Made by a program: the position numbers and the translations under genes. The notes below the pieces were generated by a model. That model worked only from the letters and a program-made list of their open reading frames with translations, did no database searches and was not told the DNA's origin. A DNA stretch of 64,000 nt from positions 18,463,345 to 18,527,344 of the forward strand of contig NC_135381.1 of NCBI RefSeq assembly GCF_049243985.1, given 5' to 3'. This document shows positions 1 through 16,921 of the stretch, one piece after another. Source of the DNA: Paroedura picta (lineage: Eukaryota > Chordata > Lepidosauria > Squamata > Gekkonidae). Each line of letters starts with the position of its first letter. Position 1 is the first letter of the stretch.

Positions 1-135
1 TGCCACTGTGCAGCAATAAGAACACCCACTCCACAGGCAGAGCAGCAATGAGACAGCAGCCAGGTTATTTGTTTGTTTATTTATAGTCCCATCCCATAAG
101 TTTATAAAGCAGGAGGGGATGGATTTATTTCTTAC

Positions 136-285
136 ATGGGTGAGGCTGAGAGAGCCCTGATATTCCTGCTCAGTCAGAACAGTTTTATCAGTGCCGGGGT
201 GAGCCCAAGGTCACCCAGATGGTTGCATGTGGGGGAGTGCAGAATTGAACCCGGCATGCCGGATTAAAAGTCTGCACTCCTAACT
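136..285 (-). repeat. Sauria-type tRNA-derived SINE, partial
   Basis: Reverse-strand SINE body lies in the last FRMPD3 intron. It matches the copies at 6323-6600 and 39021-39330, including the segment CTGATATTCCTGCTCAGTCA that defines the longer subfamily. The tail end is missing. The A/T-rich stretch before it (about 64-125) looks like another repeat end. Confidence 0.7.
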
Positions 286-509
286 TGTTGTTTTGAAGGC
301 CAAAAAATATCTGAGTTGCCCAGAGAGAGGTTCTGATTAAACAGAAGAGCGACGCTACAGTGCAGGGAAATAGGCATCTGTTTGGCACAGAGGCCTATTT
401 GCTTGAAGAATTCTGATGGCTTGTTCGTACCTTTTGCACCTTGGAAAGCAATCTCCATTATCCTACATTTGGTCCGGTATCAGAGCAGGTTTTTCCACTC
501 CCCCCTTTT

Positions 510-825
510 GACTGGTCACATTAGTCTGAGAAAGATCATTTTTTTACCTGCGCAAAATGCTAGTACTCAAGGGCATCCAATGAAGCTAATGGGCACTAGA
601 TTCAAGATATACTTCTTTACCCAGCAAGTGATTAAAATGTGGAATTTGCTGCCAGAGGATATAGTGATGTCCACAGGCATCAGCGGCTTTAAAAAGGGAT
701 TAGACAGATTCATGGACAAAAGTAGGTTACTAGCCATGGTGACTAAAGGGAACCTCCATGTTCAGAGACAACCAGCCTCTGAATCCCAGAGCCAGGGTGC
801 AACATCACGGGAAGGCCTGAGCAGA
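510..825 (+). mobile_element. LINE 3' remnant (L2/CR1-like reverse transcriptase tail)
   Basis: The translated strand reads HPMKLMGTRFKIYFF, then MWNLLPED and GFKKGLDRFMDK, the usual C-terminal end of a CR1/L2-group LINE ORF2. Similar sequence lies at about 39560-40043. The fragment is 5'-truncated and ends only about 35 bases before the FRMPD3 terminal exon. Confidence 0.65.
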
Positions 826-860
826 TTCCCAACTCTAACTTTTGGCTTGTGTTTCTCCAG

Positions 861-3709
861 GCTTGATTGTTCTGGCTGCCATCACCCCGGAGTCGTCACT
901 GGACTCCGGCCATGAGACAAATTCTTCAGAGATCACCGATGTCTCAGAGATGGTCTCGGCCATGAAGCAGCATCAGAACACTGCCTACTTCCTGGCTCAG
1001 CATATCAACAAAGAGAACATTCTGACCAGGAAGGACCTTCCTTTCCGCATCCAAGGCTGTGCGGCACAAGCTGTCCTTGCTTCGCCTTACCCCCTCCGCC
1101 ACCAGGAACCGAGCTCTTCCCCAAAGCTGGCAATCTCGAGCCAAAACACCAAGCCTCCCTGCAGTAGGAACAAGCAGGATCCTTCCCAGCTGGGGAGAAG
1201 CTATTCCCTGGCTGTTCAGCCTGCGCCCACCCAGCAGCTCAGCGAGCTAAAGAGCAGAGGTACACCAACGCCAAATGTGGAGTGTGAGGGACCCAGTCCC
1301 CACAAAGCAGCCTTAGAGGTATCCTTGCACACCACAGCCCTAAGCGGTGATCAGGGGCTGCAGGACAAGATGCACAAGGAGGTCCGGCTGAGCCCCAAGT
1401 TGATCCTGGATGCCAGAGGCGGAGTTCCTCCTGCAATCATTTCAGCTGCTCTGCAGCAGGTGGTAAGCCACAGATCCCTGCCTCCCCAAGCAGCAGCAGC
1501 AGCAGCAGCCACCTTGCTTGATCTCCCTAGTGAACATAAGACTCCTACGGGAAGCCAGGGCTGCAGACGGCAAGGCAGCAGCAAGCATTTGCAGCAGCAG
1601 GCAAGTCAGCTTGACGTTGAGCCTCCTTCTTACAAGTGCTCACAGAAGCAGCAAGAAGAGGTTTCTCCAAGGCTCAGAGGATCCCAAAGTAGTAAAGTGA
1701 ATGTCCTCCATCGCTCTCCAGCCCCTGGGGAAAGGCAGGCTTCCAAGAGCAGCCAGCCCAAAATCGGCCAAGAATCTGCAGGGAAGCCAGGGGGTGAGGA
1801 GCCCCTGCCTAAGGCTGGGGGGCAGCCCGCTAGCCCAGCCGCTCTGAAACAGACTGCTCCGGCAGGCCAAGGGGAAAAGGGACAGCAGGAACCCGGTGCC
1901 AAAAGCCTCAAAGCAGAGGCAAGCAGCCTGAGGTCCCCTGCTGCCGCAAGTGGCATTTCTCGGAGCTCCAGTGACGATCCGACAGGGCAGATCCAGCTGG
2001 GAACCCGGACGGAGGGCCTGGCACTAAGCTCTGTGCCTTCCAAAAAGCCCGAAAAGGTTTTGGAGGTAACCCCGCAGGATGTTGACGTCCCAGCCAAGCC
2101 CAAAGTGCCCAAGGCCCCATTCCGGTTCAGGAAACTCTTTTCAGCTACTTTCCCCACCCGGCTCAAAAAAGAGACAGACGAGAGGCAGGCCCAGCTGCAG
2201 AAGGTGAGGCAGTATGAGCTGGAATTCTTGGAAGAGCTACTCAAGCCAAAGACTAAAGGGGACCCCCCACCACTGGAGTACCTGCTCCCTTCAGCATCCG
2301 GGCGCTGTGGCTGCCAGCTAAAGACCAGCCCTGTGCAGAAGGTCCCTGGGATGTCCAGGGAACAGAGGAGAAGCTGTGACTGTAAGCGCATCAGCAGAGG
2401 GGCAAGGCCGCAGCCCAGCCAGGCCATTGCACCGGAACTGGAGCGGCAAGGCAGGGAGAAGGCCCAGAGGCAGGCTGAGGTGGTAAAAGGCACCAGCATC
2501 AAAAGCCCTTTGAGGGGCAGCCGGCTGCGGTCCACCAGCCTGGAGTCCAGAGACCGCCGATCTGACCCTGAGAACAGCTTGTCGTGCTTGACGACGTGTG
2601 CCTCTCGTGGAGAGTGCATGGGAGCCCCGCAGTACAGGAAGCTCATGCGCCGCTACAGCGTTAGTGAACTTGACAAGACGGACAACTCCTCTCTGACCTC
2701 CGAGGTCTACCAGAGCATTTATCCCACCCCACAGAAATGCTTGCAGGAGGAAGGTCACGCTGCTGTCCAGGCACCGGCCTTGAAGAGCAAAGCCCAGGAG
2801 GCCCTGGCAGTGGGGGCAGAGCCTTCCTATGCCCAAACGGAGCAGGAAAAAAAGGCCCAGAAGGACCCCTCGGTCTTCTCTCTCCAGGAGGACCTGTATC
2901 CGAGCCATGCGGAGCTCCCAGAGGAGGACATGGACGGGGAGAGATGCTGCTCTATCCGGTACTGTTTCTACTACAAGAAGTGTGACATGGCAGATGACGG
3001 GAGCGAGAAGGACGAGTTGTCTTACTCCATCCCCATGCAGATCCTTCCTGGCATGAAACGGGACAATCAGGCTATTCCCGTGGTAAGCAGGACCCTTCAG
3101 GTTCTGGACGCTAGTGCCTGCAGCAGCCCGGACGACCACCAGACCCAAGAGATAGACCTGCGGACCTCCACCTTTGAGGGCAGCCTGGCTAAGATCCATG
3201 CCCTCCGAGGGCGCATCTACGCCCTGCCCGATGGGTTCCTGGCCGTGCAGCTGGACACCAGCGAGCTCCTGACCATCCTGAGGCAGTGTGTGGTGAACCC
3301 CGAAGTCCAGGAGGGCAAACATTACCTCTCGCAGCTGGTTGAGTACAAGCAAAAGCTGGCCTTGAGGTTCAAGGAGTTCAGGGCTTCCTGCCGCAGAGTG
3401 GCCGCGGTGGACAAGAGCCCGACGCGCATGCTCTCGGCCGTCACGGGCAGCTTCCAGGTCCTCGGCAGCCTGATCGAGACCTTTGTGCGGCTGGTGTACG
3501 TCGTACGCTCGGAGTCCCAGAGGCAGGCGCTGCTGGCCAAAGTCGAGGAGGTGGTGCGGAACTACACTTTCCTGCTCAGGGCAGCCGAGGAGTCGACGGC
3601 CCGAACGGTCAGTCACCGGGACCAAGCTGCTGATCAGCTGACTCGGCAGTCGGTGGCCACGGTCATGAGCACTTTCACCCGCTCCTTGAAGACCCTAATG
3701 AATAAGTAA
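861..3709 (+). CDS. FRMPD3: FRMPD3, large terminal coding exon (partial gene)
   Basis: This is the last coding exon of a FERM and PDZ domain protein. The acceptor AG is at 859-860. The first two bases finish a split codon, then 948 residues follow to the TAA at 3707-3709. The PDZ and FERM domains must lie upstream, outside the window. The exon opens with the FRMPD-family segment DSGHETNSSEITDVSE. It continues through a long, low-complexity, Ser/Pro/Gln-rich middle with a poly-Ala run encoded by GCA repeats near 1490-1510, and ends in a conserved-looking helical region (from about LAKIHALRGRIYALPDG to the stop). FRMPD3 rather than FRMPD1 or FRMPD4 is chosen because PRPS1 follows directly in the same orientation, as in human Xq22.3. 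The family is thought to scaffold postsynaptic or cortical proteins. The large minus-strand open frames inside are GC-rich shadows. Confidence 0.88.
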
Positions 3710-5310
3710 GCCAGCGTGCATCGGAGCAGCGTACCTCTCCTCTCATGTCAGCATGCCGAGAACTGGTGCCCGACCTTCCGCAGGGGCTGTGGGTGGGCAA
3801 CAGAGTCCAAAGAAGAAAGCAGAAGTCTTACTAACTTACCAGGGGCCTCCAGCAGCTGCACTGCATGCTTTCCATGCTGCCTGCCCTGCGTGGAGAAAGT
3901 CCACTGCCCACACAAGCCCCCTTTTGTTTCTTTGAAGGCAGCAGGTATCTTTTGCTTCACAGAGCTCTGCTGGGCCTTTCTGAATGTTCAGATGTGTGCC
4001 AAGGCCACTTGCTTTTGTCCCACAGGGACCAGAAGGGAGACTTGGCCTCTGCCAGGTGCCTCCAACATCTACGGATGCAGCATTCGGCTAGGAGTAGATG
4101 CCGCCATCAGCAGACCAATCCCTGCAGGCGTACCTGGGGAGTAGCATCAGGAAGGTATCGGCCCTTCCAATTAGTGCATTAAGCATCCAGCAAGGCAGCG
4201 GAGGAGGATGTTCCTCTTGCTGTGCTGATGTTGCTAAGAGCTGTAAAGCCCCACGTGCCTCAGAGTTTCTAGCAGGCCGGACCCGGGGCCATCAGCTAGG
4301 AGTCGACTTCCCGCCCTCCCCTTCCCCGAGGATGCGACTGCCATGCAGCGCCAGACCTCACCCCATCCCAATCTCTGTACAGTGACGTCTTGACTGTTCA
4401 TAGGCAGGGAGCAGTGGCAGCTCGGTCGCATTGTCAAGTCAGGCCACCATCCCACAGGCCTTTGCAGGTGGGCCTTTCCTTTGAGAACCAACATTGTGTT
4501 GCCACCCTTTTTTGGAAAGGGAAGGGGTCCTGCAAATGCTTTACTGCCTGCCCCCGACTTGCAAAATGTTCTTTAGTACCGGGATATGCGTACTGGAATG
4601 TCTGGTGAAATAACACCCAATGGGTCTGTCATTCTGCTGATGCCCAACCTCCAGATATCCACAATTGAAGCACTTTCTTTGGGCTTCTGGGCCCTTCCTA
4701 TTCCTCCCAAACAGAGCCAAGGGGAGATTCCTCATGTGGGTGCCCACCTGCCTTCCCTAAACTATACTCTACTGTGGCACTTGGGGCAAAGCGCCTGTCT
4801 GGAAGAGATCTCCGAGTCTTTTTCCAAGACACCCACACTGAAGGCAAAAAGAATCTTCCCACTTAGGCAGAAAGGCAAGGGCTCCGGGAGTGGGGCTTTG
4901 CATTTTGAGGAATGAAAAATCAAGTTAAGGGTCCAGTGACAGGGGATTGCTCATCTTCTTGTTGCTGTTTTAATACACAGTACATTGGCAATAGTGTATT
5001 ATTTGCCACCAATGTAGGGAGATGCATACTGTGCTTTTAAACAGATATCCTCTATGTAGTGCAGTGTGTTCTGTGGCTCACTGTGATCCCAAGCAGGCCT
5101 TGTATGTTGTCCCCATGGAAAGAGCCTTTTGCAGGACACACAGTGAGGGTTAGCAGAATCCCTTCCCTGTCCATCACTGACCAAGCAACCAGAAAGCTTC
5201 CCTTGGTTGTGCCTGCCTCTCATAAGACTCTCCACTGAATACAGAGGGAAATTTTTTTTAATGTCTGTATATAGTATACATAAATAAAGGCTATATATGT
5301 ATAGATATAT
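3710..5310 (+). other. FRMPD3: FRMPD3 3' UTR with polyadenylation signal
   Basis: Non-coding sequence follows the FRMPD3 stop. The first canonical AATAAA on this strand is at 5283-5288, just before a (TA)n tract at about 5319-5335, so a 3' UTR of roughly 1.6 kb is likely. No repeat or second gene is evident here. The exact cleavage site cannot be read from sequence. Confidence 0.5.
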
Positions 5311-6322
5311 GAAAATTATATATATATATATATAAATATACAAATTTATGTCTTGTTTTACAAATAAGAAAGAGTAAATATACTAATCTTAATATCAGAC
5401 TTGTTGTTTGTCAAGTTTCTCTTAGAGCTGTATGACACTATTCTCAAAAATAATGGACTGGAGAAGACGGAAGCTGAGAATCAAAGCCCTCGGGGAGGCT
5501 TGGAAGTGCTTCGTAATGTAGTTACAGAAATAATGTTCTGATGTCTTGCAAAAGATATCCTCAGAAAAAGGATATGGCTCAGAAAAAGGCAGTGATCAAG
5601 CTTGAAGCATCTTTGATACACAGCTAACCTATAGCGCTTGGGGCCCTGGCTGGGTTCAATAGAACCTTTGTTATTTTCTAAGCAAAGCAAACTTTGACAA
5701 AAAAAAAATTCTAAATTTAGAATGCAATTTTGTTACCATGCAATCACAAACATGTAAACTGGCATCTTTAACCTAAAGAGGTGTCTAGGAGTATCAAGTT
5801 CTCAATAGGAAAAGGACAGAGACTTGACTTTAAAAGAATATTGGGGTTATTTAGGGATTTGGTACAATGGTGGACTTAGCCTAAGCAAATACTCGCAATA
5901 CAAAATCAAAACACAGACATATTATTTATCCTAATTAACATAGCAACAACTAAATATTCAGCGGAGCTACTCCAAATTAGAGCAGGAGTTGCTCTGTGAA
6001 CTAAAGGTGTCTACGTGGGGAAATAGGGGATAGAAGTGAAAGCAGGTGGAATAGGTGTCCAAAATTTCAGATGTAAAGGGCAGAGAGAAGCAAAGTGCTA
6101 TGTACTACAAGTGTGCTATGGAAAATAGGGGTGAAGGGATAGATCTAGCTGGAGAGCAAGGATTGCCTGTTGTATTCTGTGAGGAAATCTGATGAAAGGA
6201 AGAGTCTTGCTTATGATGTTACGAATACAGTACATACATTCAGAGAGGATGGGTGGGTCTGCAGATAAGGGCAGGGCTGGCCACACTGTAGGTCTGCAGC
6301 CTGACTCCAATTAGTCCTTTGT

Positions 6323-6600
6323 AAGAAGAAGAGTTGGTTCTTATATGCCGTTTTTCTCTACCCGAAGGAGGCTCAAAGTGGCTTACAGTCACCTTCCCTT
6401 TCCTCTCCCCACAACAGACACCCTGTGAGGTAGGTGTGGCTGAGAGAGCCCTGATATTCCTGCTCGGTCAGAACAGTTTTATCAGTGCTGTGGCAAGCCC
6501 AAGGTCACCCAGCTGGCTGCATGTGGGGGAGAGCGGAATCAAACCCGGCATGCCAAATTAGAAGTCCATACTCCAAACCACTATACCAAACTGGCTCTCC
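6323..6600 (-). repeat. Sauria-type SINE, near full length
   Basis: On the minus strand the element runs from a tRNA-like head (GAGCCAGTTTGGTATAGTGG, A/B-box type) to a tail ending in CTTCTTCTT. It carries the extra internal segment around GATATTCCTGCTCGGTCAG. The tRNA resemblance is SINE-derived and not a functional tRNA gene. Confidence 0.85.
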
Positions 6601-7130
6601 CCCCTCCCATGTACTGGCCCGGATATAAGGGCTGATGGATCTTCATGCTGATTTGTATTGGACAGACACCACAACCTACACATTTCTGGAAGTGAATCCC
6701 ATTGAACAGGCTACTGTGGAATATTGAGTCGACCTGCTTAGGACTGTTCTCAAAATGAGTTCTGGCTGACTATAGCATAGAGAATTATGTTCTGTAAGAT
6801 AAGATGGTGCTAAATAAGAATTTTGTTCTATATTTAGAATGAATAGTCTTCAACAAGATAAACTATTTTCTGAACACCACCTATGTTTTTAAAGCTAGAA
6901 ACTTACACACTTTATTTAGTTTATAGGCTGCTTTCTCACTTGATTACATAGAGTGAGTCAGTAGAACTGAAGGATGGGACATTCAATAAACAATATAATA
7001 GGATTACGGTTGCTGTACCAACTGGAAGTCTAACAGCAGGACGGAATCAAAGCATAAATAGAAACATGATTCGTTAAATGAAGCATAATTCCATAGCTGA
7101 AATAATATTTATTAAAATTAAAAGCCCAAC

Positions 7131-7207
7131 CCTTATCGAACAGGCTCAATAAAATCAGTTCATACATGCATACTAGGCACTAGTTTTATTGAGCCTTTGC
7201 GATAAGC
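7131..7207. repeat. Inverted repeat upstream of PRPS1
   Basis: Arms 7131-7154 and 7184-7207 are near-perfect reverse complements sharing AGGCTCAATAAAA and CTTATCG, with a spacer of 29 bases. Weaker pairing continues outward. It may be a small foldback transposon remnant. Only one copy is seen in the window. Confidence 0.7.
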
Positions 7208-7356
7208 CTTGGTTTTATAATGAATAAATAGTACCTAATTTTTAAATTGTGCTCTACCCTACATAGACTTAAATTCATTCCTCTTATTTGGACTCTAATT
7301 TGGGTCAAGACATTTTCTACTTTTCGTTTTGGAGAATGTGCGGCCCCCGTGTTTAA

Positions 7357-12679
<5,323 letters not shown>

Positions 12680-13985
12680 CAGTCAATGCTGCTGCTGCTG
12701 CTGGTGTGGCTCTTGGGGGGAGGGGGGGACAAACCAAAACGTGTTGAATTTGTTTTAAGGTTCCATAGAAGATAACTTTGCTTGCCTGATTGCAGCTCTG
12801 CTCAGTTCTTCCTCTGTGTTTCCCAGAGCCTGGCCTGGGAGCACTTTTAAGCTCTCTGACTGTCGCCCTCCCTGGGCTCCTGAGTAACTAGTGCTATTAA
12901 AGCAATTCTCACTCAGAGATACAGGAGAGCTGACTTGGCAGACTGCCCAGTGGGGTTGGGATGGGGGGAGACTTTTTTGCATGTGAAGCTCCCTGGATTG
13001 TTTTGTATAGTAGGTCAGGTAGCGGCAGAAGGAAGCTCCCTGGGGAGGGGCAGGAGGCGGTGGCAGGAGGCGAGGGGTGGGCTTCCACATGCCGTGGCTA
13101 GTTGGAGTACGGCTTGGATCCTACTCCTCCTAGTCTCTTTCTCTGTTTTTTCTTTGTGTCCAATTCATTTCAGAGCAGTCCCACTGGGTTGGGCTGACCC
13201 AGGTTTTCATTTTCCCCAGTTAAACTTTGTTTCCTATTTTGGGCTTTGATGAGTGGCATTCCCATCCCAGACCTGCCATGTTGGGGTGCCCTGTTTTCCT
13301 TCCTGTGCCAGAGGGCAATTGTGCCATTTCCAATGCCCTGGGGGAAGACCCTGCCACCCACCCCTCTCTGAGATGCTTTTCATAGTGAGACCTTTTACCC
13401 GGCTTTTATTTATTAGTGCTTCTTCAGTGTTCCTTGTTAACTCATGCAATGCTCCTGCAGAAGGATGGAGGAGGGTCCTGACTCCAGGGACAGAGGCAAA
13501 AGCATCACACTTGAACTCTGAGCTGCCGCACCAGACAATCTGCAGATGACCCACTAACCTGTCTTTAATGCGAGAGCAGCAGACAGCTCTTGCAAAGTCA
13601 TGGGCATCTCTCAGCCGTGGCTTATGTGAAACCCTGCATTTGCGGGACGACAGTAGCTATCTTTAAAAAGCTCAGCTTGGGGCGGGGGGAGCTCTGGAGA
13701 CATTGGGTATTGTGCCTTCATAATGTACTCCCTCTCCTGTCTCAGGACATTGGTCCCCTGACAATTACATACCCATGTCTTCCTGAGCACGTGGCGGTGG
13801 GGAGGGGCGTGTCTCGTGTCATCTTTGTGACAGTGTGTCTGTGTGGTCGCTGCTTTGCCCTGTGTCCCTCATGTCTCCTCCCTCCCTCTCTCTCGACCTG
13901 CTGCCTCTACTCAGTCCTGGTCAGTAGCTTTGGAAAGTGTTCCTCCAGACCTCAATGAAGGAATTAAACTTTTATTTAAAAACAA
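12680..13985 (+). other. PRPS1: PRPS1 3' UTR with ATTAAA signal
   Basis: About 1.3 kb of non-coding sequence follows the stop. The likely poly(A) signal is ATTAAA at 13963-13968. No competing open frame is convincing. Confidence 0.55.
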
Positions 13986-15430
13986 AAAAAAACCCTCCTT
14001 GGATGCTACTCAGATTGAATGTGGGGGGGGGGGGCTGTTCCCCTTTTGGAACCCGCTCTTGCAGGAACTGACTGGCCTCATGTGAAAGACGTGGGAGGAC
14101 CAGCCTAAGTGTGGGTGACTTTCTTCGCCCACCTCAAAGCGGAGGCTGCTCGTTTTTTGGCACCTGAAAACAGGAAGATGGCGGGTGATCTGGACAAGGG
14201 GCAAAGGTGCAGCGTGCCCCAGTGCAGGTGGAAGGTGGTGCATCAAGTTCTTGTTTTTAAGGCACAGTAACGGCCGGGGTTTCAGTCGTGCAAAGCAAGA
14301 TTGGGAAGTGGGGAATGGATGAGCTGAGAAGTAAGAAGCTTTCCTGGTGCTCCTTGGTGCTGTCGACCTTTTGACCATGGAGGGGCCCCGGAAATAATTT
14401 TTCAGACTTTGAGGAGTCCCGGAAGTGATGTCAGCTGGCCACACCTGCCGCCACACACCCAGAAGTGACATCACCGCCCACCTCCTTAGCTCTCCTTTTG
14501 CTCCTACTATGGCAGCGTTGCCTCATGTAGGCCGGAAAGTAGGAGCTGAGAAGACAGCCCAGACCACACCACCCCATAGTGCTCACAGACCCCCAGGGGA
14601 ATAATCCCTGCTGTAGGGGATGAGGAGTGCCCTAAGCTCAGAACAGTGAGCGAAGCCAGCCGGCTGCCAGTCCTGCAAATACTGTGGAGAGGTCCAGGTA
14701 TGTATTACAAAGAAACCAGAAGCATGGTCATGGATTTTCTTCCAAGAGTCTGAGCCTGAAAAGGGTTGCTGGGCTAAAGATCTCTGCATGCCCTTCCCAG
14801 GTTTTGTGAGTGACATCACGGAGTGCTCATGGGTTGGGGGGGGGGGCTTGTTGCAGGCTCACTTGAAGCACTAAAGGCAATTGTGGCCATGTATCTATCA
14901 GCAAGGAGGAGACCTGAATGTGCCAAGGTCAATGTTGGATACTTCGCTACATCAATGCAACATCCTTTGCTTATCCTGTCACCCCCCCCCTTTTCCTGGA
15001 CGGGCTGGGGCTTGGCTTGATATCCTCCCCACAGTCATCGTTGCATAAAACACCTCTTTCCCACACTGCTGAAATTGTGAGTCTATATTACTGGGCAGCA
15101 AAGCCCGCTTGTAAGAGCGAGCTTTGAAAGGGGGGTCCACAGCAGCGGACCCACACCTCCAGGGAACCCCCCCCCCCCGTGTACACCTCAGGAATGTTAC
15201 TACAAACTGAGTGTGTTCCAGGATTAAGAGAACTTTTCTCCCTGTCTGAAGTGGGCATGCACATGAAAGTTCACACTTTGAATGAATTTTGGTTGGTCTT
15301 AAAGGGGCTCCTGGACTCAAACTTTGTTCTGTGGCTTAAGCCCGGCCCAGCCACCCAACTGAATTTTCTCCTGGAAGCTCTTTGCATGATGCTGAGACCC
15401 TGGCGGGGGTGGGGTGGGGAGTGGGGAGAG
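13986..15430. other. Intergenic spacer PRPS1-SLC25A53
   Basis: No gene is supported. There is a G12 run at 14023-14034, a probable DNA-transposon-like repeat at 14355-14615 and a C12 run at 15167-15178. Confidence 0.5.
14355..14615. repeat. Probable non-autonomous DNA transposon remnant
   Basis: The sequence has the look of squamate hAT-like non-autonomous repeats, with GGAAGTGATGTCAGCTGGCC and AGAAGTGACATCACCGCCC blocks. Ends and target duplication were not resolved and no coding capacity is present. Only one copy is in the window. Confidence 0.35.
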
Positions 15431-15439
15431 CCAACGAAG

Positions 15440-15693
15440 GGGAGTCTGCGCGTGGGCAGCTCCAGCTTGGTCCCTTGTGTCAGTGAGGCAGACTCTGCTG
15501 GTAAGAAAGAGGCTTGTGGCTGCTGGTCCTCCTGAGCAGCCGCCGGAAGCTTTAGTGGGGTGGAGACACCGGCAGGGAGAACATCCGGCAGCCCCAAGAA
15601 CGAAGCCCTTCTTGCGCTGCGAAGGATGTGAGATGAGCAGCAGGAGAAACTGAAGGGAGGGGAGGATCAGAGGTGGCCCTGCAACAAGAGAAG
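15440..15693 (+). promoter_or_regulatory. SLC25A53: Possible SLC25A53 non-coding first exon
   Basis: This G+C-rich stretch ends in a good donor, AGAGAAG|GTGAGC, with the break after 15693. A plausible acceptor lies just before the SLC25A53 ATG (about 16896). A 5' non-coding exon spliced to the coding exon would fit the mammalian gene. Transcript evidence is lacking. Confidence 0.3.
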
Positions 15694-16921
15694 GTGAGCT
15701 GTGCTTTTGTTTCTGCTTCATTTCAAAGGGAATAGGGGGAGACCCCCCCCCCCGCCACATCACACACACACACACACACATCCAACCAGTGGCTTATTTA
15801 CTAAGCCTGGCTTCATAGAGCAAGAGGCAAGGGAAGGTGTCCCAAGATGAGTTTGCCAGATTTTATAGATGGGGTGTGTGTGGGCATGGCTGCTGCGGAG
15901 TGATCATCTTCCCCTGGCCCCAGAGCCGAAAAGGAGGGAGCCATGTCCATAACAAAAGCCATGCCACGCCTTTTATTGAAACCCAGCCAGATCAGCAGCC
16001 TGCAAGCTCATTGATGCTTTACGTTCCTCCTGGGTTAGGAAGCTCTGCCGCCTTCGATGAGTACAACAAATGCCACGAGCTGGTTCCAGGCTCTGCCCTT
16101 GGGAATGCTCGGAACCAGCAAAAAGCATGAGCTCTCTGGCTGAACCCAAGACAGGAGGCCCTTCGCCCTCTTGCCTCTGCCCCGCCAGGTGTCAAGCGCA
16201 GACAAAACTCACAAACAAACTTCTATAGTAAGAAAGCTTTTATTGGAAGTAGCTCTGTACACTATAACATTCGAAGTCAAGACTGTTCGATACCAGGACA
16301 GCAAGCAGTTATCAATACTTTTCTCCCGCCGAAACCCAAGCGTTCCCGGGGGGGGGGGGGGCCCTCACCCAGGTGCCATCCCAGGCTTCCTGCCAAGGTG
16401 TTGAAGGTAGCATGGCCTTGGTCAGGCTGGTGCCTCGGGCTAGCAGATAAGATGTTTACAGGAACTGGGCAACATTGTTTCACAGCGGGGAGACTATGCA
16501 GTGTGAAAATACAAGGATCAAAGAAGGGGGGAATCAAAGGAAAACTACAGGCATAAGCATTCTGGTTACATGGGAATGTTTCTGTAAAGGCACAACACTC
16601 CAAGATGGAGTCCCTTAGGTTCACTGGAAACTCAAGCATGGCAGAGAGCAGGGACTGATTCTGACACCAGGAAGCCAGAGCAGTGATCGGCTGGAAGACT
16701 GTCTCCTGGGGGTCGGGGGCTGTAGCACTCATGCCAGGACTTCAGCTGGCAAGCTCACACTGCTCCCTTACGTGGCACATCCCACCCAGGCAGCAGTTCT
16801 CCCGTTCCCCTTGCTTACAGTTACTCCGCTATGGGGTAAAGTGAGGATGGGTGCTGGCCTCCTGAGCCGTCTCATGGACTTCCTTCCTTCTGACTAGCAG
16901 CCACAAGGAGAAGGACCTGGG

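Noticed and set aside
2318-3625. 435-residue minus-strand open frame, and a 338-residue one at 1630-2646
   Set aside because: Both lie antisense to FRMPD3 coding sequence with no family resemblance. They arise from its G+C-rich codons.
6323-6600. tRNA gene
   Set aside because: The A/B-box-like sequence is the head of a SINE with a CTT tail and several sister copies, not a foldable tRNA.
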